Origin: Sphingomicrobium clamense
GTDB taxonomy: Bacteria; Pseudomonadota; Alphaproteobacteria; Sphingomonadales; Sphingomonadaceae
NCBI RefSeq assembly: GCF_019264355.1
Contig: NZ_JAHVAH010000001.1
Location: 604,001-668,000, forward strand
Reading direction: 5' to 3'
Length of the DNA stretch: 64,000 nt
The notes under the pieces were generated by a model. That model was not told where the DNA came from. It saw only the letters and a list, made by a program, of their open reading frames with translations, and did no database searches. The translations under genes were made by a program, and so were the position numbers. Positions 37,676 to 48,183 of this stretch are shown here, piece by piece. Positions within the stretch are counted from its first letter, which is position 1, and each line of letters begins with the position of its first letter.

Positions 37676-39430
37676 ATGCGCGTTTCGATCCTCGCCCTCG
37701 CCGCCGGCCTGTCGCTGGCTACGCCCGCTGCCGCCGATCCGACCGAGGATTTCGAGGCGCTGACCGACCGCTACTGGGCCTATGTCCTCGAGAACAGCCC
37801 GACGCTTGCGACCTCGGTGGGCGTCACGGACTATGACGACAGGCTGTGGGACAATTCGATCGAAGCGATGGATCGCAACGCAGCGATCGCGACCGAGATG
37901 CTCGAAGAGCTCGAAGCGATCCTGTCCGACGACCTGTCCAAGGAAGACCGCACTGGCAAGGCAATCCTCGAGCGCACGCTGCGCAGCGCGATCGAAGGAA
38001 ATAGCTACGGTCAGCGGCTGATGCTGTTCACGAATCGGGGCGGCTGGCACCAGTCGGTGGCGGGGCTCGCGCGCAACCTGACCTTCGACGAGGTTGCGGA
38101 TTACGAGAATTATCTCAAGCGGCTGGCGGCCTATCCGGAACTCAACGCGACGTCGATCGAAGTGTCTCGGCAGGCGGTGGCGGGTGGCTACACGCTGCCG
38201 TGCGTAGCGATGGCCAATTTCGAGCAGTCGATCACCGGCGTGATCGGTGACGATGCGACGGGGACGCGCTTCTACGAGCCGTTTGATCGCGAACGACCGA
38301 GCTTCGTTCCCGAAGTACGCTGGGCAGAGCTGCAGGCTGAGGCGGTCAGCCTGATCGATAACGAGCTGCGCGAAGCCTACGAAACCCACGCGCGCTGGTA
38401 TGTCGACGACTATGCGCCCAATTGCGCGACCGAGCCGGGCATTTCCGCGCAGCCGGGCGGGGCTGACTATTACAATTTCCGCGTGCGACAGTTCACCACC
38501 ACCGACATGAGCGCGGACGAGATTCACCAGCTCGGCCTGTCCGAAGTGGCGCGCATCCGTGCGGAGATGGAGGAAGTCGCTGCCGAAGCCGGGTTCGGGA
38601 CGCGCGAGGCATTCATCGAGGACCTTCGCACCAACCCCAAATATTACGCGAAGACGCCCGAAGCGCTGATGCAGTATGTCGCGCGCGAGGCGAAGAAAAT
38701 GGACGGGCTGATGCCGACCCTGTTCGGGACGCTGCCGCGGCTTCCTTACGGCATCCGTGAAATCCCTGCGGAGATCGCGGAAGGGACGACGACTGCCTAT
38801 TATAATCCGGGAAGCCCGGCGAACGGCATCGCCGGGACCTATTACGTCAATACCTCGAAGCTCGACCAGCGGCCGCTATGGGAAGTTCCCGCGCTGACGG
38901 TGCATGAAGGCGTGCCGGGCCATCATCACCAAATCGCGCTGCAGCAGGAGCTGGACATGCCGATGTGGCGCAAGCGCGGGACCGGCTTTACCGCGTTTAC
39001 CGAAGGTTGGGGCCTCTATTCCGAGCGTCTCGGGATCGAGATGGGGCTCTACGACACGCCGGCCAAGGATATGGGGCGTCTGAGCTACGAAATGTGGCGC
39101 GCGACGCGGCTGGTAGTCGATACCGGCATCCATTCGAAGGGCTGGAGCAAGCAGCAGGCCATGGACTTCATGCTCGACAACACAGCGCTCAGCCCCGCCA
39201 ACATCGAGGCCGAGGTCAATCGGTACATCTCATGGCCGGGGCAAGCCCTCGCCTACAAGATCGGCGAACTGAAAATCCGCGAGCTGCGCAGCCTGGCCGA
39301 AGAGGAATTGGGCGACGCGTTCAGTCTGAAGGACTTTCACGACACGGTCCTGCTGCAGGGCGCCGTGCCGCTCGACGTGCTTGAAATGCAGGTGAAGGAC
39401 TGGATCGCGGAGGTGAAGGCCGGCGCCTGA
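37676..39430 (+). CDS. DUF885 family secreted metallo-hydrolase
   Basis: 584 residues. The signal peptide (MRVSILALAAGLSLATPAAA) is followed by a long helical domain. The zinc motif HEGVPGHH lies at 410-417, and TEGWGLYSE supplies a downstream glutamate. This HExxPGH-type arrangement is characteristic of DUF885, related in fold to M32/M3-like carboxypeptidases. The likely role is peptide hydrolysis in the periplasm; the substrate is unknown. An in-frame ATG 13 codons upstream would spoil the signal peptide. It is divergent from the radical SAM operon. Confidence 0.87.
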   Translation: MRVSILALAAGLSLATPAAADPTEDFEALTDRYWAYVLENSPTLATSVGVTDYDDRLWDNSIEAMDRNAAIATEMLEELEAILSDDLSKEDRTGKAILERTLRSAIEGNSYGQRLMLFTNRGGWHQSVAGLARNLTFDEVADYENYLKRLAAYPELNATSIEVSRQAVAGGYTLPCVAMANFEQSITGVIGDDATGTRFYEPFDRERPSFVPEVRWAELQAEAVSLIDNELREAYETHARWYVDDYAPNCATEPGISAQPGGADYYNFRVRQFTTTDMSADEIHQLGLSEVARIRAEMEEVAAEAGFGTREAFIEDLRTNPKYYAKTPEALMQYVAREAKKMDGLMPTLFGTLPRLPYGIREIPAEIAEGTTTAYYNPGSPANGIAGTYYVNTSKLDQRPLWEVPALTVHEGVPGHHHQIALQQELDMPMWRKRGTGFTAFTEGWGLYSERLGIEMGLYDTPAKDMGRLSYEMWRATRLVVDTGIHSKGWSKQQAMDFMLDNTALSPANIEAEVNRYISWPGQALAYKIGELKIRELRSLAEEELGDAFSLKDFHDTVLLQGAVPLDVLEMQVKDWIAEVKAGA

Positions 39431-39434
39431 GGAC

Positions 39435-39830
39435 TTAGTCCTCGGGCACCTTGTTGACCTCGTCGATTTCCTCGCGGCGTTCGTCGTTCGAGGAGATCAT
39501 CTCCTGCATGCAGCCGACGAAGCCGCCCGGGCCGACCGGCGAGCATTGACGCATGCCGGTGGAATTATGGGTTTCGAGATATTGCGCGCGCGCGGCCCAG
39601 CTCTGGTTGGCCTGGCGGTCGCTATTGTCGCGCAATTGCTCCGGGATGCGGAAGCGTTCGCTCTCGTCCTTGCGGGCGCACACGACGATCTCGTCGTCGG
39701 TCGAACGCGGACAGGGATCGTCCCCGAATACGACGATGCGCGCGATCGGGCGATCCTGCGCGACGGTCGGCGCGGCGACGAAACCACTTGCGAGGACGGC
39801 GGTGCCGGCAATCCAGAGAAGCTTGGCCAT
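39435..39830 (-). CDS. small secreted protein of unknown function
   Basis: 131 residues. The signal peptide is cut after VAQ (APTVAQ-D). The mature part has four cysteines (DDPCPRSTDDEIVVCARK and later MRQCSPVGPGGFVGCMQ) that probably form two disulfides. CPRSTDDEIVVCAR is a recurring block in small exported proteins of sphingomonads that I recall but cannot name. Function unknown. It converges with the DUF885 gene (4 bp apart) and lies 44 bp downstream of coq7. Confidence 0.65.
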   Translation of the reverse strand: MAKLLWIAGTAVLASGFVAAPTVAQDRPIARIVVFGDDPCPRSTDDEIVVCARKDESERFRIPEQLRDNSDRQANQSWAARAQYLETHNSTGMRQCSPVGPGGFVGCMQEMISSNDERREEIDEVNKVPED

Positions 39831-39874
39831 GCGATATTCCTTTACTCAGGGGCGGCGGATCAACGCGCGCCCGG

Positions 39875-40399
39875 TCAAATCCGTTTCGACAATTCGATCG
39901 CGACGCGGCAGCCCGCACGGATCATGCCGGTGAGAAGCGGGTAGGCCGGCGCTTCCTCGGCGCCATGCTCGCGCGCCTTATCGAGATGTTCGAGTTCTTC
40001 TGCGCGAAACTGGGTGATGTCCGCGGCAAGCTCGGGGTCATGATCGCCCAGCGCCTCAAGCTGCTCCCTATAATGCTTGTCGATCTCGGTCTCGACCGCA
40101 TCGGTGCAGGCCATCGCGGCCTTTTCACTAATCAAAGCGGTGGCTGCACCGAGAGCAAAGCCGGCGACATTCCAAATCGGCTGGAGCGCAGTCGGTCGCA
40201 CACCACGCTCGGCAATGTAACGATCGAAGCGGGCAAGGTGGCGGTCTTCCTGTGCGGCCATGCGCGCGATTTCGTGCGCGGCGGGCGACGACTTGCCAAG
40301 GACAGCCAACTGCCCCGCATAGATGCGCGTGGCGCCGAACTCTCCGGCATGGTCGACGCGGATCATGCTTTCGGTATCAGGCGGGGACGTATCGCTCAT
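39875..40399 (-). CDS. coq7: demethoxyubiquinone hydroxylase Coq7
   Basis: 174 residues with the ferritin-like di-iron ligands of Coq7: Glu20 (DHAGEFGA), Glu51 and His54 (EDRHLARF), Glu in ETEIDKHY, and the EELEHLD pair. It catalyses the last hydroxylation of ubiquinone synthesis at the membrane. The ATG overlaps the dsbB TGA (ATGA); the longer frame upstream is inside dsbB and is rejected. UbiG, another ubiquinone enzyme, is encoded at 56.8 kb. Confidence 0.93.
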   Translation of the reverse strand: MSDTSPPDTESMIRVDHAGEFGATRIYAGQLAVLGKSSPAAHEIARMAAQEDRHLARFDRYIAERGVRPTALQPIWNVAGFALGAATALISEKAAMACTDAVETEIDKHYREQLEALGDHDPELAADITQFRAEELEHLDKAREHGAEEAPAYPLLTGMIRAGCRVAIELSKRI

Positions 40400-40890
40400 C
40401 GCGCAACTTTCGTCATGGTGAGCCAACCCAAAATTGCCGCGCTGCCCAGCGAGATGACCGCGTTCCAGCCTGCCAGCGACAGGCCCATCCACGACCAGAG
40501 AATTTCGTCGCAGCGCACCAGTGGCGCGTTGAATATGTCGTCCATCGTGCTGCCGCCGCCGGCGGTGCAGGTCGTCAGACCCTCCCACCACTTCTGCTCG
40601 ACGCCCGCGTGGAATACCGCGATGGCGCCCGATACGGCGATCATCACGATTGCGGCGAGGGTCAGCTTGCGGCTGAGTTCGGGTCGCGTATGAACCACCA
40701 TCGCGCCTAGCGCTAGGACCGCGGCGATGCCATGCGGCCAGCGCTGCCAGATGCACATTTCGCAAGGATGCAGGCCGCCGATCACTTCGCTGCCGAGCGC
40801 GCCCAGCAGCAAGAGCGACGGGACGGCAAGCGTCAGCAGCCGCAGCGTATCGAGACCGATCGCACCCTTGGGCGCCGTCTTGGCGAGCAT
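40396..40890 (-). CDS. dsbB: disulfide bond formation protein DsbB
   Basis: 164 residues with four membrane helices. The first periplasmic loop has C43-x2-C46 (HPCEMCIWQRWP), the quinone-reactive pair, and the second has Cys108 and Cys127 (LTTC and VRCDEILW). It reoxidises DsbA-type proteins with ubiquinone. Its start directly follows the ctpA stop (TAG|ATG). It lies next to coq7, which makes ubiquinone, the acceptor for this reaction. Confidence 0.9.
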   Translation of the reverse strand: MLAKTAPKGAIGLDTLRLLTLAVPSLLLLGALGSEVIGGLHPCEMCIWQRWPHGIAAVLALGAMVVHTRPELSRKLTLAAIVMIAVSGAIAVFHAGVEQKWWEGLTTCTAGGGSTMDDIFNAPLVRCDEILWSWMGLSLAGWNAVISLGSAAILGWLTMTKVAR

Positions 40891-42225
40891 CTAGTTGCGG
40901 CCTCCCGCAGTGCCCGACGTCGTCGCCATCGCGACCCGCTCGAGCGTCTTGAGCGCATAGTGGAGCTGGTAGTCCTCGATGCCCTTTTCCTCGAGGCTTT
41001 CTGCCGTCTCGGTGAAGCGCGGATCGTCGGTGCCGTCTTCTTCGAGCACCGCATCCTCGACACCTTCCTGCGCCACGAGGTGGCGACGAAGGTCGGCTTC
41101 GCGGAACACCGGGCGGTCGAACCAGTCCGGATCGGACAGCTGCGGCACCGCGATGTCGGGCTCGATCCCGCCCGCCTGCACCGACTTGCCCGACGGCGTG
41201 TAGTAGCGCGCCGTGGTCAGGCGAAGCGCGGCTTCCGGCCCGGTCTGGATGACCGTCTGAACGCTGCCCTTGCCGAAGCTGGTTTCGCCCATCACCACCG
41301 CACGGCGGTGATCCTGGAGCGCGCCGGCGACGATTTCCGAAGCAGAGGCCGAACCGGCATCCTGCAACACGATGATCGGCGCGCCCTCGGTCAGGTCGCC
41401 CTTGGTCGCATAGAAACGCTCGATATCGTCCTTGCGACGACCACGCTCCGAAACGATCTCTCCGCTTTCGAGGAACAGGTCCGAGACCTCGATCGCCTGG
41501 TCGAGCAAGCCGCCCGGGTTGGAGCGCATGTCGAGGATATAGCCGCGCGGGCGGCCGCCATGGGCCTTCTCGATCCCGCGGATCGCTTCGGCCACTTCGG
41601 CGCCGGCATTGGCGGAGAAGCGGTTGAGGTTGATGATCCCGACCCCGTCGGTGACTTCCCACTTCACGGGACGCAGGTCGATGATGTCGCGCGTGATCTC
41701 GACGTCGAACGGCTTGTCGCGGCCGGGACGCACGATGGTGATCGTAACCGTCGTGCCCGGCTCGCCGCGCATCATGTCGACCGATTCATCGAGGCTCATG
41801 CCGAACAGCAGGTCGCCGTTGAGGTGGGTGATATAGTCGCCGGCTTTGACCCCGGCCTTGTCGGCGGGCGTGTCTTCGGTCGGCGCGATCACGACCACGG
41901 CGCCGTCGCGCATCGACACGGTCAGGCCGAGCCCGCCATAATTGCCGTCGGTGGTGAGGCGCATGGTCTGGAAATCGGAGGCTTCGACATAGGCGCTGTG
42001 CGGGTCCAGGCTCGACAGCATGCCGTCGATGGCGCCCTTGATCAGCTCGTGATCGTCGACTTCCTCGACATAGTTGGCGCGAATGCGCTCGAACACGGTG
42101 AGGAAATTCTCGAGCTCGCGATAGGTGTCCTGGTCCTGCGCGACCGCTCCCTGGCCGGGCAGGATCGCCATGGCGGCGGCACCGGCAAGCGCGGCGGCAG
42201 GAATGGCCAGATTCTTGAGTTTCAT
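40891..42225 (-). CDS. ctpA: S41 family carboxyl-terminal processing peptidase CtpA
   Basis: 444 residues. The signal peptide ends near Gln30. A PDZ domain covers about 90-175 (YGGLGLTVSM, AGVKAGDYI), then the catalytic core with the Ser of GSASASEI (around 294-296) and Lys319 in GETSFGKGSVQ. It cleaves proteins from the C-terminus in the periplasm. The upstream gene encodes an EnvC-like protein, so both act on the envelope. Confidence 0.94.
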   Translation of the reverse strand: MKLKNLAIPAAALAGAAAMAILPGQGAVAQDQDTYRELENFLTVFERIRANYVEEVDDHELIKGAIDGMLSSLDPHSAYVEASDFQTMRLTTDGNYGGLGLTVSMRDGAVVVIAPTEDTPADKAGVKAGDYITHLNGDLLFGMSLDESVDMMRGEPGTTVTITIVRPGRDKPFDVEITRDIIDLRPVKWEVTDGVGIINLNRFSANAGAEVAEAIRGIEKAHGGRPRGYILDMRSNPGGLLDQAIEVSDLFLESGEIVSERGRRKDDIERFYATKGDLTEGAPIIVLQDAGSASASEIVAGALQDHRRAVVMGETSFGKGSVQTVIQTGPEAALRLTTARYYTPSGKSVQAGGIEPDIAVPQLSDPDWFDRPVFREADLRRHLVAQEGVEDAVLEEDGTDDPRFTETAESLEEKGIEDYQLHYALKTLERVAMATTSGTAGGRN

Positions 42226-42272
42226 TCGCGTATGTCTCCTTGGATCCGACTCTAGCCGCTCTGGCGGTCATT

Positions 42273-43421
42273 TCACAATGAGTCAGATGAACCTGCGATG
42301 AGGGCAGGGGATCGCGGTCGTCCCTCCTGCCAGAGTTCGACGCCGAGCGGGCCAATCGTGCGGCCAAGCGGTGCGCCTTGCTCGACGGTGTCGCCCTCGG
42401 CAAGGCGGCTCCGGACATCGGTCAGCAAGCTGAGCCAGCCGCCGCCATGGTCGATCACCATCACCCCGTCCCGACCCCGGAAGGGCCCGACATAGCCGAT
42501 GCGCCCATCGGCAGGCGCGACGACCGCAGTGCCGCGCCGGGTAGCGAGCGTCAGGCCGCGTGCACGGATGCCGTCTTCGCTGATGCTGCCGAGTCCCGCG
42601 ACGACGCGCGCATCGGCAGGCAGGCGATAGGAAAAGGGCGGGAGCTCGTCGACAGGGCCGCCCTTGCGCGCCGCGATCGGCGGGGCCGGATAGGTGGCAA
42701 GCGCGCGGGCTTCTGCCTCCGCCTTGGCACGGCGGGTCGATTCGTCCTCCAACTCGGCGAGATCTTCGCGCACCGCGATACCGCGCCGGTCGGCATCGAA
42801 TGCCGCGGCCTCGATCGCGGCAAGCGAGGCGCGCTGACGGGCCTCCGCCTCGGCGAAACGCTCACGCTCGACGGCGAGCGCCTCGCGGCGATCCTCCAGC
42901 TCGACCTGAGCCAGGCGCGCCGCTTCGTCGAGCCGCGTCAAGTCGGCGAGGTCGGTTTCGAGCGCGGCAGTGCGCTGCTCGATGGCCGGAATGCTCGCAC
43001 CGATCAGCAGCTGGAGGCGAACGAGTTCGTCGGTCGAGCGCGCGTCGGCGATGCTTGCGAGCGGCGGCTGGCGCGACAGCGTCGCCAGTCCCGCGGTGAG
43101 GAAAGCGAGGGGGCGCCGCTCGGTGGTCAGCCGCTCCTCGATCTGCGCGCGCGCAGACCGCAGCGACTGCAATTCGATCAACGTCTCGGAAAGTCGCGCT
43201 TCTGCGGCCGCGATCTGCTCGGCGCGAGCCTGCGCTTCGAGCCCCAGCCGCTCGGCCTCGTTGCGGCTGGCGGCAGCATCGCGCTGCAGGGCGGCGGCGG
43301 CTTCCTGCGCGGCCTGCGCCTCGGCGCGGACGGCCTCGAGCCGGTCGTCGAAAGCGGACTGCTGCGCCGCGACGCTCGCGGAGGCGGCGAGCGCTATGAA
43401 TATGGCCGCGACCCGCTTCAC
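42273..43421 (-). CDS. envC: EnvC-like murein hydrolase activator (degenerate LytM domain)
   Basis: 382 residues: signal peptide to SVAAQ, a long coiled coil (about 25-250), then a LytM/M23 domain. The zinc motifs are lost: where active enzymes have HxGxD and HxH, this protein reads ARGLTLATRRGT and SLLTDVRS. That fits EnvC/NlpD proteins, which activate amidases rather than cut peptidoglycan. The start is GTG at 43421, overlapping the rlmH TGA (GTGA). Gene order rlmH - envC - ctpA is common in alphaproteobacteria. Confidence 0.88.
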   Translation of the reverse strand: MKRVAAIFIALAASASVAAQQSAFDDRLEAVRAEAQAAQEAAAALQRDAAASRNEAERLGLEAQARAEQIAAAEARLSETLIELQSLRSARAQIEERLTTERRPLAFLTAGLATLSRQPPLASIADARSTDELVRLQLLIGASIPAIEQRTAALETDLADLTRLDEAARLAQVELEDRREALAVERERFAEAEARQRASLAAIEAAAFDADRRGIAVREDLAELEDESTRRAKAEAEARALATYPAPPIAARKGGPVDELPPFSYRLPADARVVAGLGSISEDGIRARGLTLATRRGTAVVAPADGRIGYVGPFRGRDGVMVIDHGGGWLSLLTDVRSRLAEGDTVEQGAPLGRTIGPLGVELWQEGRPRSPALIAGSSDSL

Positions 43422-43852
43422 GAGCGCGCGCCCTCGCGATGATAGGGATGACCCGACAGGATCGCGGTCGCCCGAAACAATTGTTCGGCCAGCATCGCGC
43501 GGCACATCATGTGCGGCCACGTGGCAGGACCGAACGAGAAGAGCAGGTCGGCGTTGCGCTTGATCTCGTCCGAATGCCCGTCGGCGGCTCCGATCAAAAA
43601 TTGCGTTTCGCGCACCCCGTCATCGCGCCAGCGACCCAGCGTGTTTGCGAACTTGACCGACGACATGACCTTGCCGCCCTCGTCGAGGACGACGGTGCGG
43701 GCGGGGGTCATCTTGGGATCGGGAATGGTGCCGCCCTCATCGGGCAGCTCGGTCACCTTCGTGTCCCACTGGATCCGTTTGAGATAGCGCTCGACCAGCT
43801 CGGCCTCGGCGCTTCGACCGATCTTGCCGCGGGCGACGATATGCAGCAGCAC
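43418..43852 (-). CDS. rlmH: 23S rRNA pseudouridine1915 N3-methyltransferase RlmH
   Basis: 144 residues, a SPOUT methyltransferase. The N-terminus LLHIVARGKIGRS, the SAM-binding knot FLIGAADGHSDE and the C-terminal HPYHRE are the family's marks. The start is the GTG at 43852, which fits the short standard N-terminus; the ORF can be extended upstream only through the rsfS 3' end. It follows rsfS by 19 bp, so ribosome silencing and rRNA modification are encoded together, as is widespread. Confidence 0.94.
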   Translation of the reverse strand: MLLHIVARGKIGRSAEAELVERYLKRIQWDTKVTELPDEGGTIPDPKMTPARTVVLDEGGKVMSSVKFANTLGRWRDDGVRETQFLIGAADGHSDEIKRNADLLFSFGPATWPHMMCRAMLAEQLFRATAILSGHPYHREGARS

Positions 43853-43871
43853 CGCCGCCCCCTCATTCTCT

Positions 43872-44285
43872 TCAGGCGTTGCCCGGGAGGGGCGGATTGC
43901 GCGGATTGTCCTCGTCGAACGCCCACATGCGTTCGAGGTTGTAGAAGCTGCGCACTTCGGGACGGAACAGGTGGACGACCACGTCGCCGGCATCGATCAG
44001 GACCCAGTCGGCGGTCGGCAGGCCTTCGACACGTACCGGCAGGCCGAGGTCCTGTTTGACCTTCTGCGCCAGCTTTTCCGCAATCGAGGCAACCTGGCGC
44101 GACGAACGGCCCGAGGCGACGACCATATAGTCGGCGATCGAGCTCTTCCCGGCGAGCGGGATCGAGACCACCTCGGTGGCCTGGTCGTCGTCGAGGCTCT
44201 TGAGAACCATGTCGTGAAGGGCCTCGGCGGAGGCGTCGGCTGGCACGGGCGGGTTGACCGGGGTCACGCTGTCGGTTGCGGGCAA
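43872..44285 (-). CDS. rsfS: ribosome silencing factor RsfS
   Basis: 137 residues. The Oligomerisation domain shows EVVSIPLAGKSSIADYMVVASGRS, QVASIAEKL, GDVVVHLFRPEVRSFYNLERMW. RsfS binds L14 and blocks 70S joining in stationary phase. The start is inferred as TTG at 44285, because GAGGAG lies 5 nt upstream and it begins 2 bp after the nadD stop. Longer in-frame ATG options lie inside nadD. The C-terminal tail (PGNA) is short. Confidence 0.9.
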   Translation of the reverse strand: MPATDSVTPVNPPVPADASAEALHDMVLKSLDDDQATEVVSIPLAGKSSIADYMVVASGRSSRQVASIAEKLAQKVKQDLGLPVRVEGLPTADWVLIDAGDVVVHLFRPEVRSFYNLERMWAFDEDNPRNPPLPGNA

Positions 44286-44287
44286 AT

Positions 44288-44887
44288 CTACTCCTCTGCG
44301 CTCGTAAAGCGGCGATACCAATACGGGTCTGATGCGCGCAGCGAAGTGGCCGAGGTCGGATCGGGCGGGAGCCTTAGAAAGGTAATCGCCGGAACTCTCC
44401 ATTCGGTCCAGTTCTTCGCCTTGGCAGCGGGGCGGACAAATCCCCGAAGCCAGCCCATCGCGCGCGCCGCGCGGGCATCGTCATCATAACTCGGACGCGC
44501 AAGCACTGCAATCGGCACGGTAGCCGCCAATTTCCGCCAATTCTTCCATTTATGGAAGTCGGGAAGCGTGTCCTCGCCCATCAGCCAGATGAATTCGTGA
44601 TGAGGATATCGGCGCTTGATCGCGGCCAGCGTATCGACGGTATAGCGGGTGCCGGCGCGTATCTCGAAATCGCTGACGTCGATCGGCGCGCGCCTGGCAA
44701 TTTCGCGGGCCGAGGCAATCCGGGCCTCATAGGGCGCCATGCCTTTCTTGGGCTTCAACGGGTTGCCGGGGCTGACCAGCCACCAGACTTCGTCGAGCGC
44801 CAGCGCGCGATGCGCGGCGAGGCTGATGCGCCGATGCCCGCGATGCGCCGGGTTGAAACTGCCGCCGAGAAGGCCGATGCGCGCCAT
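44288..44887 (-). CDS. nadD: nicotinate-nucleotide adenylyltransferase NadD
   Basis: 199 residues. The nucleotidyl-transferase signature GGSFNPAHRGHR (8-19) is followed by WWLVSPGNPLK, TVDTLAAIKRRYP and WLMGEDTL. It makes deamido-NAD from nicotinate mononucleotide and ATP. First gene of the seven-gene operon running to coq7. It is divergent from the DUF3667 gene across about 80 bp. Confidence 0.95.
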   Translation of the reverse strand: MARIGLLGGSFNPAHRGHRRISLAAHRALALDEVWWLVSPGNPLKPKKGMAPYEARIASAREIARRAPIDVSDFEIRAGTRYTVDTLAAIKRRYPHHEFIWLMGEDTLPDFHKWKNWRKLAATVPIAVLARPSYDDDARAARAMGWLRGFVRPAAKAKNWTEWRVPAITFLRLPPDPTSATSLRASDPYWYRRFTSAEE

Positions 44888-44966
44888 GGCGTTTGGCTAG
44901 CATGGGGGCTTGGCCCGCGCCAGCTTGTGCGTGTATGAAGCGGGCAACACGGCTTGGGGGACGGTG

Positions 44967-46073
44967 ATGAGCATCGAAGGTGCAGGCGAAGTGGTTGGCG
45001 GGGCCCTGGCGGGTCGCGCGGTCGAACCCGTGCCCGACGGCGAAGGCGGCGAGAAAGTCCCAGGGCCCGGCGATTGCCTCAATTGCGCGACGCCAGTGGA
45101 GGGGCAGACCTACTGCCATCATTGCGGACAGAAGGTGAAGGTGCACCGCACGCTTCGCGGACTTTTCAACGACTTCATTCACGGCATTTTGCATTTCGAC
45201 GGCAAGTTCTGGCGCACGCTGCCGATGCTGTTCACCGCGCCGGGTGAGCTGACCCGACGTTACGTGAAGGGGCAGCGCGCACGTTTCATCTCGCCCATTG
45301 CGGTCTATTTGTTCGCGGTCGTCGCCATGTTCGCCTTCGTCATATCGGTCGGCGACATCGATCCCGACGATGTGCAGATCAATACACCGAAGGCGCAGAC
45401 CGTCGAAGAGCAGCAAGAGATCATCCAGGGTCTCGAGGAGGCGCTTGCCGAACTCAACACTCAGGATTTCCCCGGCGTTTCCGGCGCCAAGGCCGGGGTG
45501 CAAAGCGAGCTCCGAGACGCACGCGAGCATCTCCAGACTCTTCGAGAGGCAGACCCCGATTATGTCCCCGAGCCGAACGTGGGACCCAACGTGACGACGA
45601 GCGAAGACGGGACCGGTCCGATGCAGATCAGCTTCGGCGAAACCGATTGGGACGTTCTCCAGCAGCAGATCGACAAGGCGCAGAAGAACCCGGGTCTCTA
45701 TCTCTACAAGGTGCAGACCAAGGCCTATAAACTCAGCTGGCTGCTCATCCCGATGAGCTTGCCCTTCATGTTCCTGCTCCTCCCGTTCAGCCGCAAATTC
45801 AAGATGTACGACCACGCGGTATTCGTGACTTACTCGATCAGTTTCATGATGCTGCTGGTTCTGGCGATCGCAGGCTTGGCGGCCATCTTCGGCGCGGGTG
45901 ACTGGATCGCCTGGGCGCTTCTCGTGCCACCGATCCACATGTACCGGCAACTGCGCGGCGCCTATCGCCTCGGGCGATTGAGCGCGCTGTTCCGGACTTT
46001 CCTGCTCAGCATTTTCGCGGTCATCACGCTGGCGCTGTTCGCCGGACTGATGCTCGGGCTGGGCGTTCTCTAG
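44967..46073 (+). CDS. DUF3667 family membrane protein with zinc ribbon
   Basis: 368 residues. A zinc ribbon (C-x2-C-x10-C-x2-C: CLNCATPVEGQTYCHHCGQ) lies at about 33-52. HRTLRGLFNDFIHGILHFDGKFWRTL and KGQRARFISPIAVYLF, the DUF3667 signature, lead into the first membrane helix. A roughly 120-residue soluble loop with coiled-coil character follows, then four more helices. Function is unknown; the family is common in Bacteroidetes and sphingomonads. The start is the ATG at 44967 after GGGGGA, rather than the upstream ATG at 44910. Confidence 0.82.
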   Translation: MSIEGAGEVVGGALAGRAVEPVPDGEGGEKVPGPGDCLNCATPVEGQTYCHHCGQKVKVHRTLRGLFNDFIHGILHFDGKFWRTLPMLFTAPGELTRRYVKGQRARFISPIAVYLFAVVAMFAFVISVGDIDPDDVQINTPKAQTVEEQQEIIQGLEEALAELNTQDFPGVSGAKAGVQSELRDAREHLQTLREADPDYVPEPNVGPNVTTSEDGTGPMQISFGETDWDVLQQQIDKAQKNPGLYLYKVQTKAYKLSWLLIPMSLPFMFLLLPFSRKFKMYDHAVFVTYSISFMMLLVLAIAGLAAIFGAGDWIAWALLVPPIHMYRQLRGAYRLGRLSALFRTFLLSIFAVITLALFAGLMLGLGVL

Positions 46074-46083
46074 ATACAAAAAG

Positions 46084-46105
46084 AGCGGCCCCTCGGAAGC
46101 CGCCC
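46084..46105. terminator. possible bidirectional terminator between DUF3667 gene and ftsH
   Basis: A short inverted repeat GCGGC (46085-46089) / GCCGC (46099-46103) with flanking A-rich and T-rich sequence (CAAAAAGAG upstream, CTTCTTG downstream) lies in the 56 bp between two convergent genes. The stem is only 5 bp, so strength is doubtful. Confidence 0.4.
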
Positions 46106-46129
46106 TTCTTGTCAGGAGCCTTTCGAGAC

Positions 46130-48106
<1,977 letters not shown>

Positions 48107-48183
48107 ATCGTCCAATGGTCATGAATGCGTGTCTTGCGCCCTAAGATAGGGATCAAAGCCTTAAGCTACAATGTCCGGCCGAC

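Noticed and set aside
42273..43421. Active M23 endopeptidase
   Set aside because: The zinc-binding His and Asp positions are replaced, so it is called an EnvC-like activator instead.
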